The position numbers were made by a program, and so were the translations under genes. A stretch of 64,000 bases of DNA. It comes from UBA5336 sp039818165. Its GTDB lineage: Bacteria > Pseudomonadota > Alphaproteobacteria > Caulobacterales > Hyphomonadaceae. The stretch spans positions 1-64,000 of the forward strand of contig JBCBUL010000004.1 in assembly GCA_039818165.1 (NCBI GenBank), read 5' to 3'. The notes beneath the pieces are model-generated. The model searched no databases and had not been told where the DNA came from. It saw nothing but the letters and a program-made list of their open reading frames with translations. How positions within the stretch are numbered: position 1 is the stretch's first letter; each line of letters starts with the position of its first letter. Of the stretch, positions 26,398-35,514 are shown one piece after another.

Positions 26398-26776
26398 ACA
26401 CCGGCCTTCTGCGCCGGTTCGCTGGCTCTGGATCGCGTTCGGGCTGACCTGTGTCGGCGCCGGTCTGGTCGGGGTCGCCCTGCCGCTGGTGCCGACGACG
26501 CCATTCCTCTTGCTGGCGGCCTTTGCCTTTGCTCGGTCAAGTCCGCGGCTCCATGCCTGGTTACTCGGCCACAAGCGCTTTGGCCCGCTAATCCGGAACT
26601 GGAATGAGCATGGCGCCATCAGCCAAAAAACAAAATGGGTCAGCGTCAGCGTCATGGCGGCCATGCCGGTGCTCAGCGTCGTGCTTGGCGCGCCGCTCTG
26701 GGCGATTGGCGTTCAGATTTTGGTATTGTCAGCGTCGGCGGCGTTTATCCTCTCCCGGCCAAGCGGGCCCGGATGA
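26390..26776 (+). CDS. DUF454 (YbaN-family) membrane protein
   Basis: A 128-residue inner-membrane protein. The block GVALPLVPTTPFLLLAAFAFA, followed by SSPRLHAWLLGHKRFGPLIR and WNEHGAISQKTKW, is the DUF454/YbaN signature. Three or so hydrophobic segments are visible. Function unknown. It overlaps the preceding small membrane protein gene. Confidence 0.85.
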   Translation: MNKHRPSAPVRWLWIAFGLTCVGAGLVGVALPLVPTTPFLLLAAFAFARSSPRLHAWLLGHKRFGPLIRNWNEHGAISQKTKWVSVSVMAAMPVLSVVLGAPLWAIGVQILVLSASAAFILSRPSGPG

Positions 26777-26810
26777 ACGCTTTAACTTTCGCGATTAGCG
26801 GTGATAAAAA

Positions 26811-26888
26811 TGGTCGGAGCGAGAGGATTCGAACCTCCGACCCCCGGTCCCCCAGACCGGTGCGCTAACCGGGCTGCGCCACGCTCCG
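26811..26888 (-). tRNA. tRNA-Pro (anticodon GGG)
   Basis: On the minus strand CGGAGCG (from 26888) pairs with CGCTCCG before A-CCA (26814-26811). The D arm contains GCGCAGCCCGGTTAGCGC, the anticodon arm is CCGGT-CTGGGGG-ACCGG with GGG at positions 34-36, and the T arm has GGTTCGAATCC. CCA is encoded. It lies downstream of merR in the same direction, as in many alphaproteobacterial genomes. Confidence 0.96.
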
Positions 26889-26951
26889 ACGTAACGCGCT
26901 AGCTAATCCAGCGCGGCGGAGATTGCAATTGGCAAATTTCAGAAAGCGGGG

Positions 26952-27446
26952 CTACGCCGCCTTTTTCAGGCGCAGGGCATCCAGCCTGGCTTTCAGGTCA
27001 ACTAGATCGGTCAAAACGGTCTCCAAACGCTCCCGGCGGGCGGCGGAAAGACGCGGGGCGGCCTCTGCGCCAAACGCCTCGGCCACCTTGTCCTGGAGGT
27101 CATGGACAACCGGGCGCTCTGCAACGGCTTCGGTCGGCACGATCATGGCCGCGCCCGCAAGCACGGCGTCAATGCCCTGCTCCGTCAGCAGAGCTTTGGC
27201 GCCCTTCAACGTCATGCCTCGCTTGTGGACCAGAGTTTGGATCGCACGGAGCCCGTCAATATCCTGGGGGCGAAACATGCGGCGACCATCCGGCCGCTTC
27301 ACAGGCTTCACGTGACGCGGAAACTTGGTTTCCCAATAGCGCAGCACATGCGTCGGAAGCCCAAGTTCCTTGGCTGCTTCGCCGATCGAACGATAGGCAT
27401 CTGCGGTTTTCTCCAGTCTTGGCTTCTCGGCTACGGCTGCGCCCAT
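26952..27446 (-). CDS. MerR-family transcriptional regulator
   Basis: A 164-residue regulator. The winged HTH (residues 18-85) reads YRSIGEAAKELGLPTHVLRY, then WETKFP and KRPDGRRMFRPQDIDGLRAI. The C-terminus is a coiled-coil-like helix rich in Ala, Arg and Leu, without metal-binding cysteines. This member typically follows ihfA in Alphaproteobacteria. Its target is unknown. It starts 13 bases after the ihfA stop, so it is probably in the plsX-fabH-ihfA transcript. Confidence 0.88.
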   Translation of the reverse strand: MGAAVAEKPRLEKTADAYRSIGEAAKELGLPTHVLRYWETKFPRHVKPVKRPDGRRMFRPQDIDGLRAIQTLVHKRGMTLKGAKALLTEQGIDAVLAGAAMIVPTEAVAERPVVHDLQDKVAEAFGAEAAPRLSAARRERLETVLTDLVDLKARLDALRLKKAA

Positions 27447-27458
27447 GGGGTATCCTTC

Positions 27459-27758
27459 CTATGCTTGCCCCTCATCGACACGGGATTTCAGCAGCGGAGA
27501 GGGGCGGAAGGTGACGACCTTACGCGCTGAGATCAGCGCCTCCTGGCCAGTCTTTGGGTTGCGCCCTTCCCGCGCGCTTTTCTCGCGCACGACGAAGTTT
27601 CCAAATCGGGAGAGCTTCACAACCCCTTCAGTCTCCAACGCCTTGCCGATCATTTCGAGGGCATCATCGAGGAGGTCAGAAGATTCCTGGCGCGTACATC
27701 CAACTTGGCGAACGATTGAATCGGTCACCTCTGCACGCGTGATAGTTTTGCCAGTCAT
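27459..27758 (-). CDS. ihfA: Integration host factor alpha subunit
   Basis: A 99-residue DNA-bending protein that pairs with IhfB. The features are TITRAEVTDSIVRQVG at the start, FGNFVVREKSAREGRNPKTG with the DNA-intercalating Pro in RNPKTG, and VTFRPSPLLKSRV at the end. Context (plsX-fabH-ihfA-merR) separates it from HU and from ihfB. The frame allows six more residues upstream; MTGKTITRAE at 27758 is the standard start. Confidence 0.93.
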   Translation of the reverse strand: MTGKTITRAEVTDSIVRQVGCTRQESSDLLDDALEMIGKALETEGVVKLSRFGNFVVREKSAREGRNPKTGQEALISARKVVTFRPSPLLKSRVDEGQA

Positions 27759-27863
27759 GGGAGGCTCTCCATCCATGGGTTAACAAATACGGCGCGAGTA
27801 TTAAGGAAAGGTTTTACGCTGCAGGCGAGGTATTGCAAAACAAATCCGCGCGAAGCGGTTGAT

Positions 27864-28832
27864 TTACATCCGGAAAAGGCTCGCGCCCCACGAGAAACCG
27901 CCACCCATCGCTTCTGACAGGACCAGATGCCCAGGCTTGATGCGTCCATCACGCACGGCGGTGTCGAGGGCCAACGGGATTGACGCGGCCGAGGTGTTGC
28001 CGTGCTTAGCAATCGTGGAGACAACCTTGGCTTCGTCGATATTCATCTTCGAGGCAACACCGTTCAAAATGCGCTGATTGGCCTGGTGCGGCACAAACCA
28101 GTTAATATCGTCAGACGTGAGCTTGGTGGCGTCGAGCACATCGCGAATCGCCGAAGAAATATTCGCAACGGCATGTTTGAAAACGCGGTTTCCCTGCATC
28201 CGAACGTGCCCGATGTCGCCTGTGCTGGAGACACCACCATCCACGTAAAGCAAGTCGCTTTTCGTACCGTCGGTACAAATACGATGGGTTATGATCCCCT
28301 GACCGTCCTCAACAGGCCCAGCCTGAAGCACCGCCGCGCCAGCGCCATCGCCAAAAAGCACGCACGTTCCCCTGTCTGACCAATCCAGAATTCGGGAGAA
28401 CGTTTCAGCGCCAATGACCAACGCCGTGTTGAAAAGGCCTTGTTTGAGCAGGCTGTCAGCATTGGCAAGCGCGAAAAGAAAGCCAGAACAGACAGCTTGG
28501 ACATCAAAAGCTGCCCCTGCCCCCATGCCGAGCTTCGCCTGGACCGCTGTGGCCGTCGCCGGAAAGGTTTGATCGGGCGTGGTCGTAGCCAGAACGATCA
28601 GATCGACATCACTGGCGGAGAGTCCCGCTGCATCAAGAGCGCGCTTTGCCGCTGCGGTCGCCAGATCGCTGGTGACTTCATCATCAGCGGCGATATGGCG
28701 TTGACCAATCCCCGTACGTTCCCGGATCCACTCATCCGTCGTTTCGACCATGCGAGACAGATCTTCATTCGTCAGCACGCGATCTGGCAGGTATCCACCG
28801 GTGCCAAGAATTCTTACGGTTCGAGTACTCAC
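27864..28832 (-). CDS. fabH: 3-oxoacyl-ACP synthase III
   Basis: A 322-residue enzyme that starts fatty-acid synthesis by condensing acetyl-CoA with malonyl-ACP. The catalytic triad is visible: Cys in FDVQAVCSGFLFALA, His in WFVPHQANQRI and Asn in IAKHGNTSAASIPLAL. The GTG start at 28832 overlaps the plsX stop (GTGA), implying translational coupling. Length matches the family. Confidence 0.96.
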   Translation of the reverse strand: MSTRTVRILGTGGYLPDRVLTNEDLSRMVETTDEWIRERTGIGQRHIAADDEVTSDLATAAAKRALDAAGLSASDVDLIVLATTTPDQTFPATATAVQAKLGMGAGAAFDVQAVCSGFLFALANADSLLKQGLFNTALVIGAETFSRILDWSDRGTCVLFGDGAGAAVLQAGPVEDGQGIITHRICTDGTKSDLLYVDGGVSSTGDIGHVRMQGNRVFKHAVANISSAIRDVLDATKLTSDDINWFVPHQANQRILNGVASKMNIDEAKVVSTIAKHGNTSAASIPLALDTAVRDGRIKPGHLVLSEAMGGGFSWGASLFRM

Positions 28833-29872
28833 GCCGCCGTCTCCGATGTATTGCGGGATTGAACGCGCGCCAGACTGGCCGCCACTTCATCCTTGTAATT
28901 GCTCAGCGCCAGGTCTGCGGCGAGGCCGAGGGCCGTGGCAAATCCCTTGGCATCTGTCCCGCCATGGCTTTTCACGGAGACACCGTTCAATCCCAGAAGC
29001 ACGCCGCCATTCACGTTGGAGGGGTCCATGCGTTCTTTCAGTTGTCTCAGACCGCCCGAGGCGAGTGCCGCCCCCGCCTTGGCCAGCGGAGACGAGGTCA
29101 ATGCTTCGCGCACAAAACTCGCCACAAGCCGGGCGGTTCCCTCCGCCGTTTTAAGGGCGATGTTGCCGGAGAAACCATCGGTCACGACCACATCGACGGT
29201 GCCTTCGGAAATATCATTGCCTTCTACGAAACCGCGATAGTCGAGGTCCAGACCGCTGCTTTTCAACAGCTCCGCTGCCCGGCGGACTTCCTCATGTCCC
29301 TTTTGCTCTTCTGAGCCGACATTGAGGATCCCGATCGTCGGCCGCTCGACACCGCGAATGGCACGGGCGTAAGCCTCGCCCATGATTGCAAAGGTAAGAA
29401 GCTGGTTGGCATCAGCTTCAAGGTTCGCACCGACATCCAGAACGACAATCCGGCCCCTCAAGGTCGGCCAGAGTGCGGCCATGGCCGGCCGATGCACGCC
29501 GTCCATTCGGCGCAACGCCATCATCGAAATCGCCATCAATGCGCCGGTGTTCCCAGCTGAAACAGATGCCTGAGCCGCGCCGGATTTTACCGATTCAATT
29601 GCACGCCACATGCTTGAGGATTTTTTCCGCAGCGCCTGAGATGGCTTGTCTTCCATGGAGATCGCGTCATCGGTGTGAACGACCTCAGTGACCGCAGCAA
29701 CGTCGCTTTCGGCTTCAAGCAGCGGTGTCAGCGCGTCTTCATCGCCGTGGAGCAGGACAGAAATGTTTGAGCGGGACGGAAGAAACCGGCTTAGCCCTTC
29801 GATCACCACATTTGGCGCTGCATCGCCGCCCATGGCGTCAATGGACAACACAAGGCGATCAGCCATGGACAT
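28829..29872 (-). CDS. plsX: Phosphate acyltransferase PlsX
   Basis: A 347-residue peripheral membrane enzyme that turns acyl-ACP into acyl-phosphate for phospholipid synthesis. Signature blocks: LSIDAMGGDAAPNVVIEG, ALRKKSSSMWRAIE, SAGNTGALMAISMMALRRM, VLDVGANLEADANQL and VTDGFSGNIALKTAEG. Two ATGs (29872 and 29866) follow AGGAG; either may be used. Its acyl-phosphate product goes to a PlsY that is outside the window, and PlsC is encoded at 45.5 kb. Confidence 0.95.
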   Translation of the reverse strand: MSMADRLVLSIDAMGGDAAPNVVIEGLSRFLPSRSNISVLLHGDEDALTPLLEAESDVAAVTEVVHTDDAISMEDKPSQALRKKSSSMWRAIESVKSGAAQASVSAGNTGALMAISMMALRRMDGVHRPAMAALWPTLRGRIVVLDVGANLEADANQLLTFAIMGEAYARAIRGVERPTIGILNVGSEEQKGHEEVRRAAELLKSSGLDLDYRGFVEGNDISEGTVDVVVTDGFSGNIALKTAEGTARLVASFVREALTSSPLAKAGAALASGGLRQLKERMDPSNVNGGVLLGLNGVSVKSHGGTDAKGFATALGLAADLALSNYKDEVAASLARVQSRNTSETAA

Positions 29873-29970
29873 GGTCTCCTGCGGGCAAGGCAAAATGCCA
29901 GCCTGTCATCTGGCGCGAAACCTAGTGGTGTGCTGCGCGCATTGCAACGCTCGTGTCGTGACGGCAGCGG

Positions 29971-30489
29971 TTATGGCCGAGGCCACTCTATCTTTCCCTG
30001 AAAGACGGTCTCCTGGGGCAGTGTCGCCAAATGCGCATCGACCGCGCGGGCATATTGCGCCAACCCGGCCGTTGCCTCGCCGCCCAGTCCGTTACGCGCC
30101 AAGACATCCGCCACCTCATCTCCGCCATCGAACGCATCATCCAGCGCACGGGCAAGACCGAAATACCGCTCTCCGAGCTTGCGGACTTTCCGAGCAATTG
30201 AGGCGTCTCCCACGCCTTCCTCGCGATAGGCATAGTCAAACCGATCAAACAAAGCTTCGCCAAACTTCTCAGACACGACCAACGCATCGCCGCCGAGATG
30301 TTTCAATCGGCGCATCACGATTCCGCCATGCAGGGCAGCCATCTGGAATCGCCCATCAAAGTCATCCTGTGCAAATCCCTTGAGATACAGCCCCGGTTGG
30401 CGCGCGCCGGTCATGACGGCCGCCACCAGTCGCGCAGCGGCATCACGCTGTGGGTCAGGCTTTGCGAACAGTCTTCTGAAAAGGGACAT
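29971..30489 (-). CDS. Ubiquinol-cytochrome c chaperone (Cbp3/UQCC1-like)
   Basis: A 172-residue assembly factor of the bc1 complex. The family core is MAALHGGIVMRRLKHLGGDA, EALFDRFDYAYREEGVGD and VRKLGERYFGLARALDDAF. In related genomes a DUF177 protein gene commonly lies between this gene and plsX; here the gap is only 98 bases. The open frame extends upstream across bamE's leader, but MSLFRRLF at 30489 is the family start, with GGAG ten bases before it. Confidence 0.88.
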   Translation of the reverse strand: MSLFRRLFAKPDPQRDAAARLVAAVMTGARQPGLYLKGFAQDDFDGRFQMAALHGGIVMRRLKHLGGDALVVSEKFGEALFDRFDYAYREEGVGDASIARKVRKLGERYFGLARALDDAFDGGDEVADVLARNGLGGEATAGLAQYARAVDAHLATLPQETVFQGKIEWPRP

Positions 30490-30563
30490 GGGAGGTGTCT
30501 CCAACGGCTTGTCAAATCTGGGCGAGCGCCCTACCGATATCGCTATTCTACGGGAGAGTTTCC

Positions 30564-31040
30564 ATGGGCAAACGCGTCCTTGCGGCATCGGCACTGGTAA
30601 TTTGCACGCTCACGACGGGGTGCATCTCACCAATAACGAGCTACAACGGCTACATCGCCGATGACGCCATTCCGAATGCCATGGAACCCGGCATTGATAC
30701 CCGCACCAGTGTGTTGGCGCGCCTTGGTAGCCCCTCCACAAAATCCGTCTTCGACGATAACACATGGTACTACATGACGACCAGCAGCGAGAGCCTGGCG
30801 TTTTACAAACCTAAGATCGCATCGCGAACGATTACCGGTGTTCGATTCAACGAAGATGACGTGGTGGAAGAAGTGCTTGAGTACGACGTGACCGATGGTC
30901 AGGTCCTCGCCTACGCTTCCCGGGAAACGCCAACGCTCGGACGCCAACTCACCTTCCTTGAGCAGTTGCTTGGCTCCATCGGAACGGTCGCCCTACCACA
31001 GACCAATGAAGCCACGCCGGGCAATCCCACTGGACGTTAG
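30564..31040 (+). CDS. bamE: Outer-membrane assembly lipoprotein BamE (SmpA/OmlA)
   Basis: A 158-residue lipoprotein of the BAM complex, which inserts beta-barrel proteins. The signal ends in the lipobox LTTGC (Cys about 20). The SmpA/OmlA domain is visible in TRTSVLARLGSPSTKSVFD, NTWYYMTTSSE and ITGVRFNEDDVVEEV. It starts divergently from the bc1 chaperone, a conserved pair in Alphaproteobacteria. Start is the ATG at 30564. The TAG stop overlaps the stop of the convergent DinB gene. Confidence 0.9.
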   Translation: MGKRVLAASALVICTLTTGCISPITSYNGYIADDAIPNAMEPGIDTRTSVLARLGSPSTKSVFDDNTWYYMTTSSESLAFYKPKIASRTITGVRFNEDDVVEEVLEYDVTDGQVLAYASRETPTLGRQLTFLEQLLGSIGTVALPQTNEATPGNPTGR

Positions 31041-31549
31041 GTCGCCGCCGCTCCAGGCATCAAAAACAGATCCGTATCTTCAGGCTTCGCACCGGCTGAC
31101 GTGATCATAGCGTGTGCCTGGCCACGATGATGGGTCTGGTGATTGAAAAAGTGGGTCACTGCCAGACCAGCGGGCATTGAGAGCTGCAGACCTGCGGCTC
31201 CCGAAAACCATGTCAGGTCCGATGCCAGCCACTTGCTCTCAACCGTGTCAGCCCACGTCAGGATGTGCGCATCATAAGATTCCCGGTCCGATATGTACGC
31301 CGCTAGCGATGCATGCGCCGTAGCGCCTTCGGCCATGGACTGGGCCGGGCGCTCGGTCCTCTCAAACCGCGCCATCCAAATGCGGTCAGCCCACAATATG
31401 TGCGACAGCGTCTTTTGAATGGAGCCCCAGAACGCGCCTCGTTCTTCTGTGAGGGTTTGGGGCGGTAGCGTTTCGGCGGCTGCAATCAGCGATCCATTTT
31501 GCCAGCGATTATAGCGCGCCATGGTCATCACATAATCGGTCGAAATCAT
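31037..31549 (-). CDS. DinB-family protein
   Basis: A 170-residue four-helix-bundle protein. The probable metal ligands are His in LSHILWADRIW and two His in THFFNHQTHHRGQAH. DinB proteins were found as damage-inducible genes and some act as thiol-dependent transferases; the substrate here is unknown. The ATG at 31549 has GGAG six bases upstream; a TTG four codons earlier is less likely. Confidence 0.85.
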   Translation of the reverse strand: MISTDYVMTMARYNRWQNGSLIAAAETLPPQTLTEERGAFWGSIQKTLSHILWADRIWMARFERTERPAQSMAEGATAHASLAAYISDRESYDAHILTWADTVESKWLASDLTWFSGAAGLQLSMPAGLAVTHFFNHQTHHRGQAHAMITSAGAKPEDTDLFLMPGAAAT

Positions 31550-31585
31550 CTTCAGCTCCAAGCATGCAGGTTGGATACTAGCAAA

Positions 31586-31613
31586 AAGCCCCGGAGTGGT
31601 GACCCCGGGGCTT
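31586..31613 (-). terminator. Intrinsic terminator downstream of hppA
   Basis: AAGCCCCGG (31586-31594) pairs with CCGGGGCTT (31605-31613). On the minus strand the hairpin is followed by TTTTTGC and lies 27 bases past the hppA stop, so it should end that transcript. Confidence 0.75.
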
Positions 31614-31639
31614 ATATATTTGGTGTTCAGCGTACCCGC

Positions 31640-33805
31640 CTAGTGACCGCCGGAGATCACAGCCAGCATCAGCAAGGCCACAATGTTCGTGATCTTGATC
31701 ATCGGGTTCACGGCTGGACCGGACGTGTCCTTGTAGGGATCGCCTACGGTGTCGCCTGTAACCGCGGCCTTATGGGCTTCCGACCCCTTGCCGCCATGGT
31801 GACCATCTTCAATGTACTTCTTCGCATTGTCCCAGGCGCCGCCGCCGGATGTCATCGAAATCGCGATGAACAGGCCCGTGACGATCACACCGAGCAACAT
31901 GGCGCCCACCGCAGACAGGGCTGCCGACAGGCCGCCAATGCCTAGGATGACGAAGAACAGGACGATCGGAGACAGTACCGGCAGCAGCGACGGCACCACC
32001 ATTTCCTTGATGGCGGCCTGGGTGAGGATGTCCACCGCCTTGCCATAGTCCGGCTTGTTCTCGCCTTCCATGATGCCGGGGATTTCGCGGAATTGACGGC
32101 GCACTTCGACCACAACGGCCTGGGCAGCGCGGCCCACGGCCATCATTGACATGCCCCCGAAGAGGTTCGGCAACAGTCCGCCGAATAGAAGACCGATCAC
32201 CACGTAGGGGTTGGACAGGGAGAAGTTCACGATCACTCCCTCGAGGCGTGAGCCTTCAACCCCTGCGAAATAGTCGATGTCGGCAGTGTACGCTGCAAAC
32301 AGAACCAACGCGCCAAGGCCAGCCGACCCGATCGCATAGCCCTTGGTCACGGCTTTTGTCGTGTTACCCACGGCATCCAACGTATCCGTTGTGTCGCGCA
32401 CATTGCTGGGAAGCTCCGCCATCTCGGCGATGCCGCCCGCATTGTCCGTCACGGGGCCAAAGGCGTCGAGCGCGACAATCATGCCAGCCAGGGCCAGCAT
32501 CGCCGTCGTGGCGATGGCAATGCCGAACAGACCTGCCAAATTGTACGTCAGCAAGATGCCGCCGATGATGGTCAAAGCCGGAAGCGCCGTGGACTCGAGT
32601 GAGACGGCGAGGCCTTGAATAACATTCGTACCGTGACCTGAAGCCGAGGCCTGCGCCACGGACCGCACGGGACGGAAGGACGTCGATGTATAGTATTCCG
32701 TGATCCACACGATAAGCCCGGTCACAGCAAGACCGGTCAAGGCGCAGAGATAAAGGCTCAGACCCGTAATCTCTGCAGGTGCGCCGGTTACACGGTCTAC
32801 CAGACCAAGGGTCTGTCCTGCGCCTTCCAATACACCCCAGCCATTGGGCAGGACGTTCGGAAACGTGACGAGCATCAACAACGCAGAAATTACGCCGGTT
32901 GCGATCAGCCCTTTGTAAAGCGCTCCCATCACGCTGGTCGATCCATCAGCAAGGCGAACAAAGAACGTTCCCGCTATCGATCCCACGATGCAGACCGCAC
33001 AGATCGCCAGAGGCAAGATCATGATTTCGCGCAAATACGGCGTATCTGCAAAGTAGATCGCGCCGAGCACCATCGTGGCAACAATTGTCACGGCATAGGT
33101 TTCGAACAGGTCTGCCGCCATGCCGGCACAGTCGCCGACATTGTCGCCCACATTGTCTGCGATGGTGGCCGCGTTGCGCGGGTCATCTTCGGGAATTCCC
33201 GCCTCAACCTTGCCGACCATGTCACCGCCCACATCGGCGCCCTTGGTGAAAATACCACCACCAAGGCGCGCAAAGATCGAGATAAGCGAAGCGCCAAATC
33301 CGAGCGCAACCAGCGCATCGATGACCCGGCGACTTTGCGGCTCAGCGCCCATCGCGCCTACCAGAAGACCATAGTAAGCAACGATCCCAAGCAGGGCGAG
33401 GCCCACAACCAACATGCCCGTCACTGCGCCGGATTTGAAAGCGATGTTCAGGCCCGCTCCGAGACTTTCGCGAGACGCTTCCGTGGTGCGCACATTGGCC
33501 TGAACGGACACTTTCATGCCGATGAAGCCAGCCGCGCCCGACAGCACCGCACCGACGATGAAGCCAAGCGGGACTTCCCAATTTTGGAAGGCAATCGCCA
33601 GCGCGATCACGACAACGATGCCGACATAGGTGATCATGCGGTATTGCCGGGACAGGTAAGCGTTCGCGCCTTCCTGGATCGCCTTTGCAATTTCCTGCAT
33701 TCGTGCGTTCCCGGCAGAAGCCGAGTTGATCGAACTGATCTGCCACATTCCGTAGCCGACCGACAGCAGCCCTGCCACCAAGGCTGCATAGAACCAGATA
33801 TTCAT
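31640..33805 (-). CDS. hppA: Proton-translocating membrane pyrophosphatase (K+-independent type)
   Basis: A 721-residue membrane protein with about 16 helices that couples PPi hydrolysis to proton pumping. Catalytic sequences: TKGADVGGDMVGKVEAGIPE (Mg-PPi site), DNVGDNVGDCAGMAADLFE, and VTDNAGGIAEMAEL. The motif GNTTKAVTKG carries Lys and Thr at the two positions that are Ala in K+-dependent enzymes, so this is the K+-independent class. Start is MNIWFYAALVAG at 33805 behind GGAGGGC; the frame is open 31 codons further upstream without family similarity. Confidence 0.96.
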   Translation of the reverse strand: MNIWFYAALVAGLLSVGYGMWQISSINSASAGNARMQEIAKAIQEGANAYLSRQYRMITYVGIVVVIALAIAFQNWEVPLGFIVGAVLSGAAGFIGMKVSVQANVRTTEASRESLGAGLNIAFKSGAVTGMLVVGLALLGIVAYYGLLVGAMGAEPQSRRVIDALVALGFGASLISIFARLGGGIFTKGADVGGDMVGKVEAGIPEDDPRNAATIADNVGDNVGDCAGMAADLFETYAVTIVATMVLGAIYFADTPYLREIMILPLAICAVCIVGSIAGTFFVRLADGSTSVMGALYKGLIATGVISALLMLVTFPNVLPNGWGVLEGAGQTLGLVDRVTGAPAEITGLSLYLCALTGLAVTGLIVWITEYYTSTSFRPVRSVAQASASGHGTNVIQGLAVSLESTALPALTIIGGILLTYNLAGLFGIAIATTAMLALAGMIVALDAFGPVTDNAGGIAEMAELPSNVRDTTDTLDAVGNTTKAVTKGYAIGSAGLGALVLFAAYTADIDYFAGVEGSRLEGVIVNFSLSNPYVVIGLLFGGLLPNLFGGMSMMAVGRAAQAVVVEVRRQFREIPGIMEGENKPDYGKAVDILTQAAIKEMVVPSLLPVLSPIVLFFVILGIGGLSAALSAVGAMLLGVIVTGLFIAISMTSGGGAWDNAKKYIEDGHHGGKGSEAHKAAVTGDTVGDPYKDTSGPAVNPMIKITNIVALLMLAVISGGH

Positions 33806-33919
33806 AAAGTGCCCTCCCTGGAGCCTTTTTTTGACCGGGGGTCCGATCAAGCTCTCAAACGATGGACAGACGCTGCCAAAAGCCGCCAATTCACGCAAGT
33901 TTTCTCGCTTTGGGGGCGA

Positions 33920-34870
33920 TTAGCCGTTCGCTTCGCTATGCGCGAAGCCCAACCGATGCGGCAATGATTGCTGGATACCGCGCCATGTAACGTGCACGCC
34001 GTGGCCATCGGTGACATGACCGATCTCAGTTGCTGATACGCCGATCTCTGCACAGGCCTGGCGAATCATGCCGCGCGCTTCGGGCGCCGTGGTGAACAGA
34101 AACTGATAGTCGTCACCGCCGGTCAGTTGGCTGATTGCCGTATCAAAGTCGCCGGCAGATCGGGCGAGTGGTACGGTAGATGCCTCAATGTGCGCGGCGA
34201 CTTCAGACGCTTCGGCCAGCTTGCCTAAGTCGGCTAGAAGGCCATCACTAATGTCCATCGAGCCTGTGGCGTGGGCACTTACGATTTCTGCCATTCCGAG
34301 CGGTGGCACTTCCGGCACGCGATACCGCTCTATGGCATCGACGGCGCCATCCTCAAGCGCAGCTTCCAGCCCAATCGCACCCCAGCCAATCTCACCCGTT
34401 ACCCAGATAATGTCACCCGCGCGTGCGCCAGAGCGCCGAATGGGGGATATCCCAACACTATGCCCCATGAGCGTAAGCGATAGGAAAAGCGACTTCGGCA
34501 CATTCACCGTATCTCCCCCTATCAGATGAATGCCCCACGTTTTCAGCTCGTTTCCCAAGGCGTCGGCAAACGTTGCAAGGTCATCCTCCGGGCGCGCCTC
34601 CGGCCAGCCAAGGGTGAGTAAGACTTCAGTGGGCTTTGCGCCCTTTGACAGGATATCGGAGACGTTCACGCGCACCAGCTTTCGCGCAACGCTATCAATC
34701 GGATCGCTGGGTAAAAAATGGATGTGTTCGACCAAAGCATCCACCGTCGCCACCAAGGTCGAGTGCGCAGGCGCTTCACTCAGTTCAGCCACATCGTCTT
34801 TCAATCCTGCCGCGCCTGGCGACGAAGCCAACGGCGCAAAATAAGCGGCGATACGGTCAAACTCGTTCAT
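33920..34870 (-). CDS. thiL: Thiamine-monophosphate kinase
   Basis: A 316-residue ATP-dependent enzyme that makes thiamine diphosphate from thiamine monophosphate. Recognisable: MNEFDRIAAYFAPLA at the start, GLKDDVAEL (the family GDDAA region, here DD), VDALVEHIHF, VNVSDILSKGAKP, LIGGDTVN, MDISDGLLADLGKL and LTGGDDYQFLFT. The start at 34870 was chosen from the conserved N-terminus. It lies 114 bases upstream of hppA on the same strand. Confidence 0.93.
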   Translation of the reverse strand: MNEFDRIAAYFAPLASSPGAAGLKDDVAELSEAPAHSTLVATVDALVEHIHFLPSDPIDSVARKLVRVNVSDILSKGAKPTEVLLTLGWPEARPEDDLATFADALGNELKTWGIHLIGGDTVNVPKSLFLSLTLMGHSVGISPIRRSGARAGDIIWVTGEIGWGAIGLEAALEDGAVDAIERYRVPEVPPLGMAEIVSAHATGSMDISDGLLADLGKLAEASEVAAHIEASTVPLARSAGDFDTAISQLTGGDDYQFLFTTAPEARGMIRQACAEIGVSATEIGHVTDGHGVHVTWRGIQQSLPHRLGFAHSEANG

Positions 34871-34940
34871 TCTAAACGCCCTAGCAGTCCCGAGTGTTGA
34901 GCTTAACCCCACCATACACTTTCGTTTTCAAAGTTATTTG

Positions 34941-34969
34941 TTGACTCCACTAATAGGCTTTGCGATACA
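34941..34969 (+). promoter_or_regulatory. Sigma-70-like promoter for the DUF2141 gene
   Basis: TTGACT (34941-34946) and GATACA (34964-34969) are 17 bases apart in an AT-rich stretch 33 bases before the ATG at 35002, which has AAGGAG upstream. This is the clearest housekeeping-like promoter that I saw. Confidence 0.5.
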
Positions 34970-35001
34970 AAGTGCATTGCAACCCATAAGGAGACTCCGC
35001 A

Positions 35002-35421
35002 ATGCCTATTCGCTCAATCGCTTCGATCGCTACAGTTCTCGCTTGCGCCACAGCAGCTCATGCTGGCGCCCTCACGGTCAGTATTGACGGGGTGGAAGAC
35101 CGCGGCGGCACTTTTTACATCTCCATTCAATCCGAAGCGGAATTCATGAAGCAGAAGGGCACGGCTGGCGATGTGATCTCGAACATTGAAGCCGGCACAT
35201 TCTCGAAATCCTATGACGTTCCAGCGGGACGCTATGCCGTGAGCATCTGGCACGACGAAAACGGTAATGGCGTCTTTGACACCGAAGAGACCGGAATGCC
35301 GCTGGACGGATGGGCAATGTCGGGCAACGCCCTGACAGGTCCGCCCACATTTGACGACGTTGCAGTATCGGTTCCTGCGGAAGGAAATGCCGTCCGCCTG
35401 GCAATGTCCTATCACCGCTGA
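35002..35421 (+). CDS. DUF2141-family secreted protein
   Basis: A 139-residue protein with a signal peptide (cleavage near AHA-GA, residue 21). The mature part has FYISIQSEAEFM, YDVPAGRYAVSIWHDENGNG and FDTEETGMPLDGWAMS, the DUF2141 pattern: a small beta-sandwich secreted protein of unknown function, with a DxNxNG-like calcium loop. A strong promoter-like sequence precedes it and the gene appears monocistronic. Confidence 0.8.
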   Translation: MPIRSIASIATVLACATAAHAGALTVSIDGVEDRGGTFYISIQSEAEFMKQKGTAGDVISNIEAGTFSKSYDVPAGRYAVSIWHDENGNGVFDTEETGMPLDGWAMSGNALTGPPTFDDVAVSVPAEGNAVRLAMSYHR

Positions 35422-35514
35422 TCCAGAGCCCACGCCTGAAACGTATCCCATGAAAGCGCGCAGCCTGTTATGGCTGCGCGCAATCAACTGTTTCAATGGA
35501 AAGGGCGTTCACCC

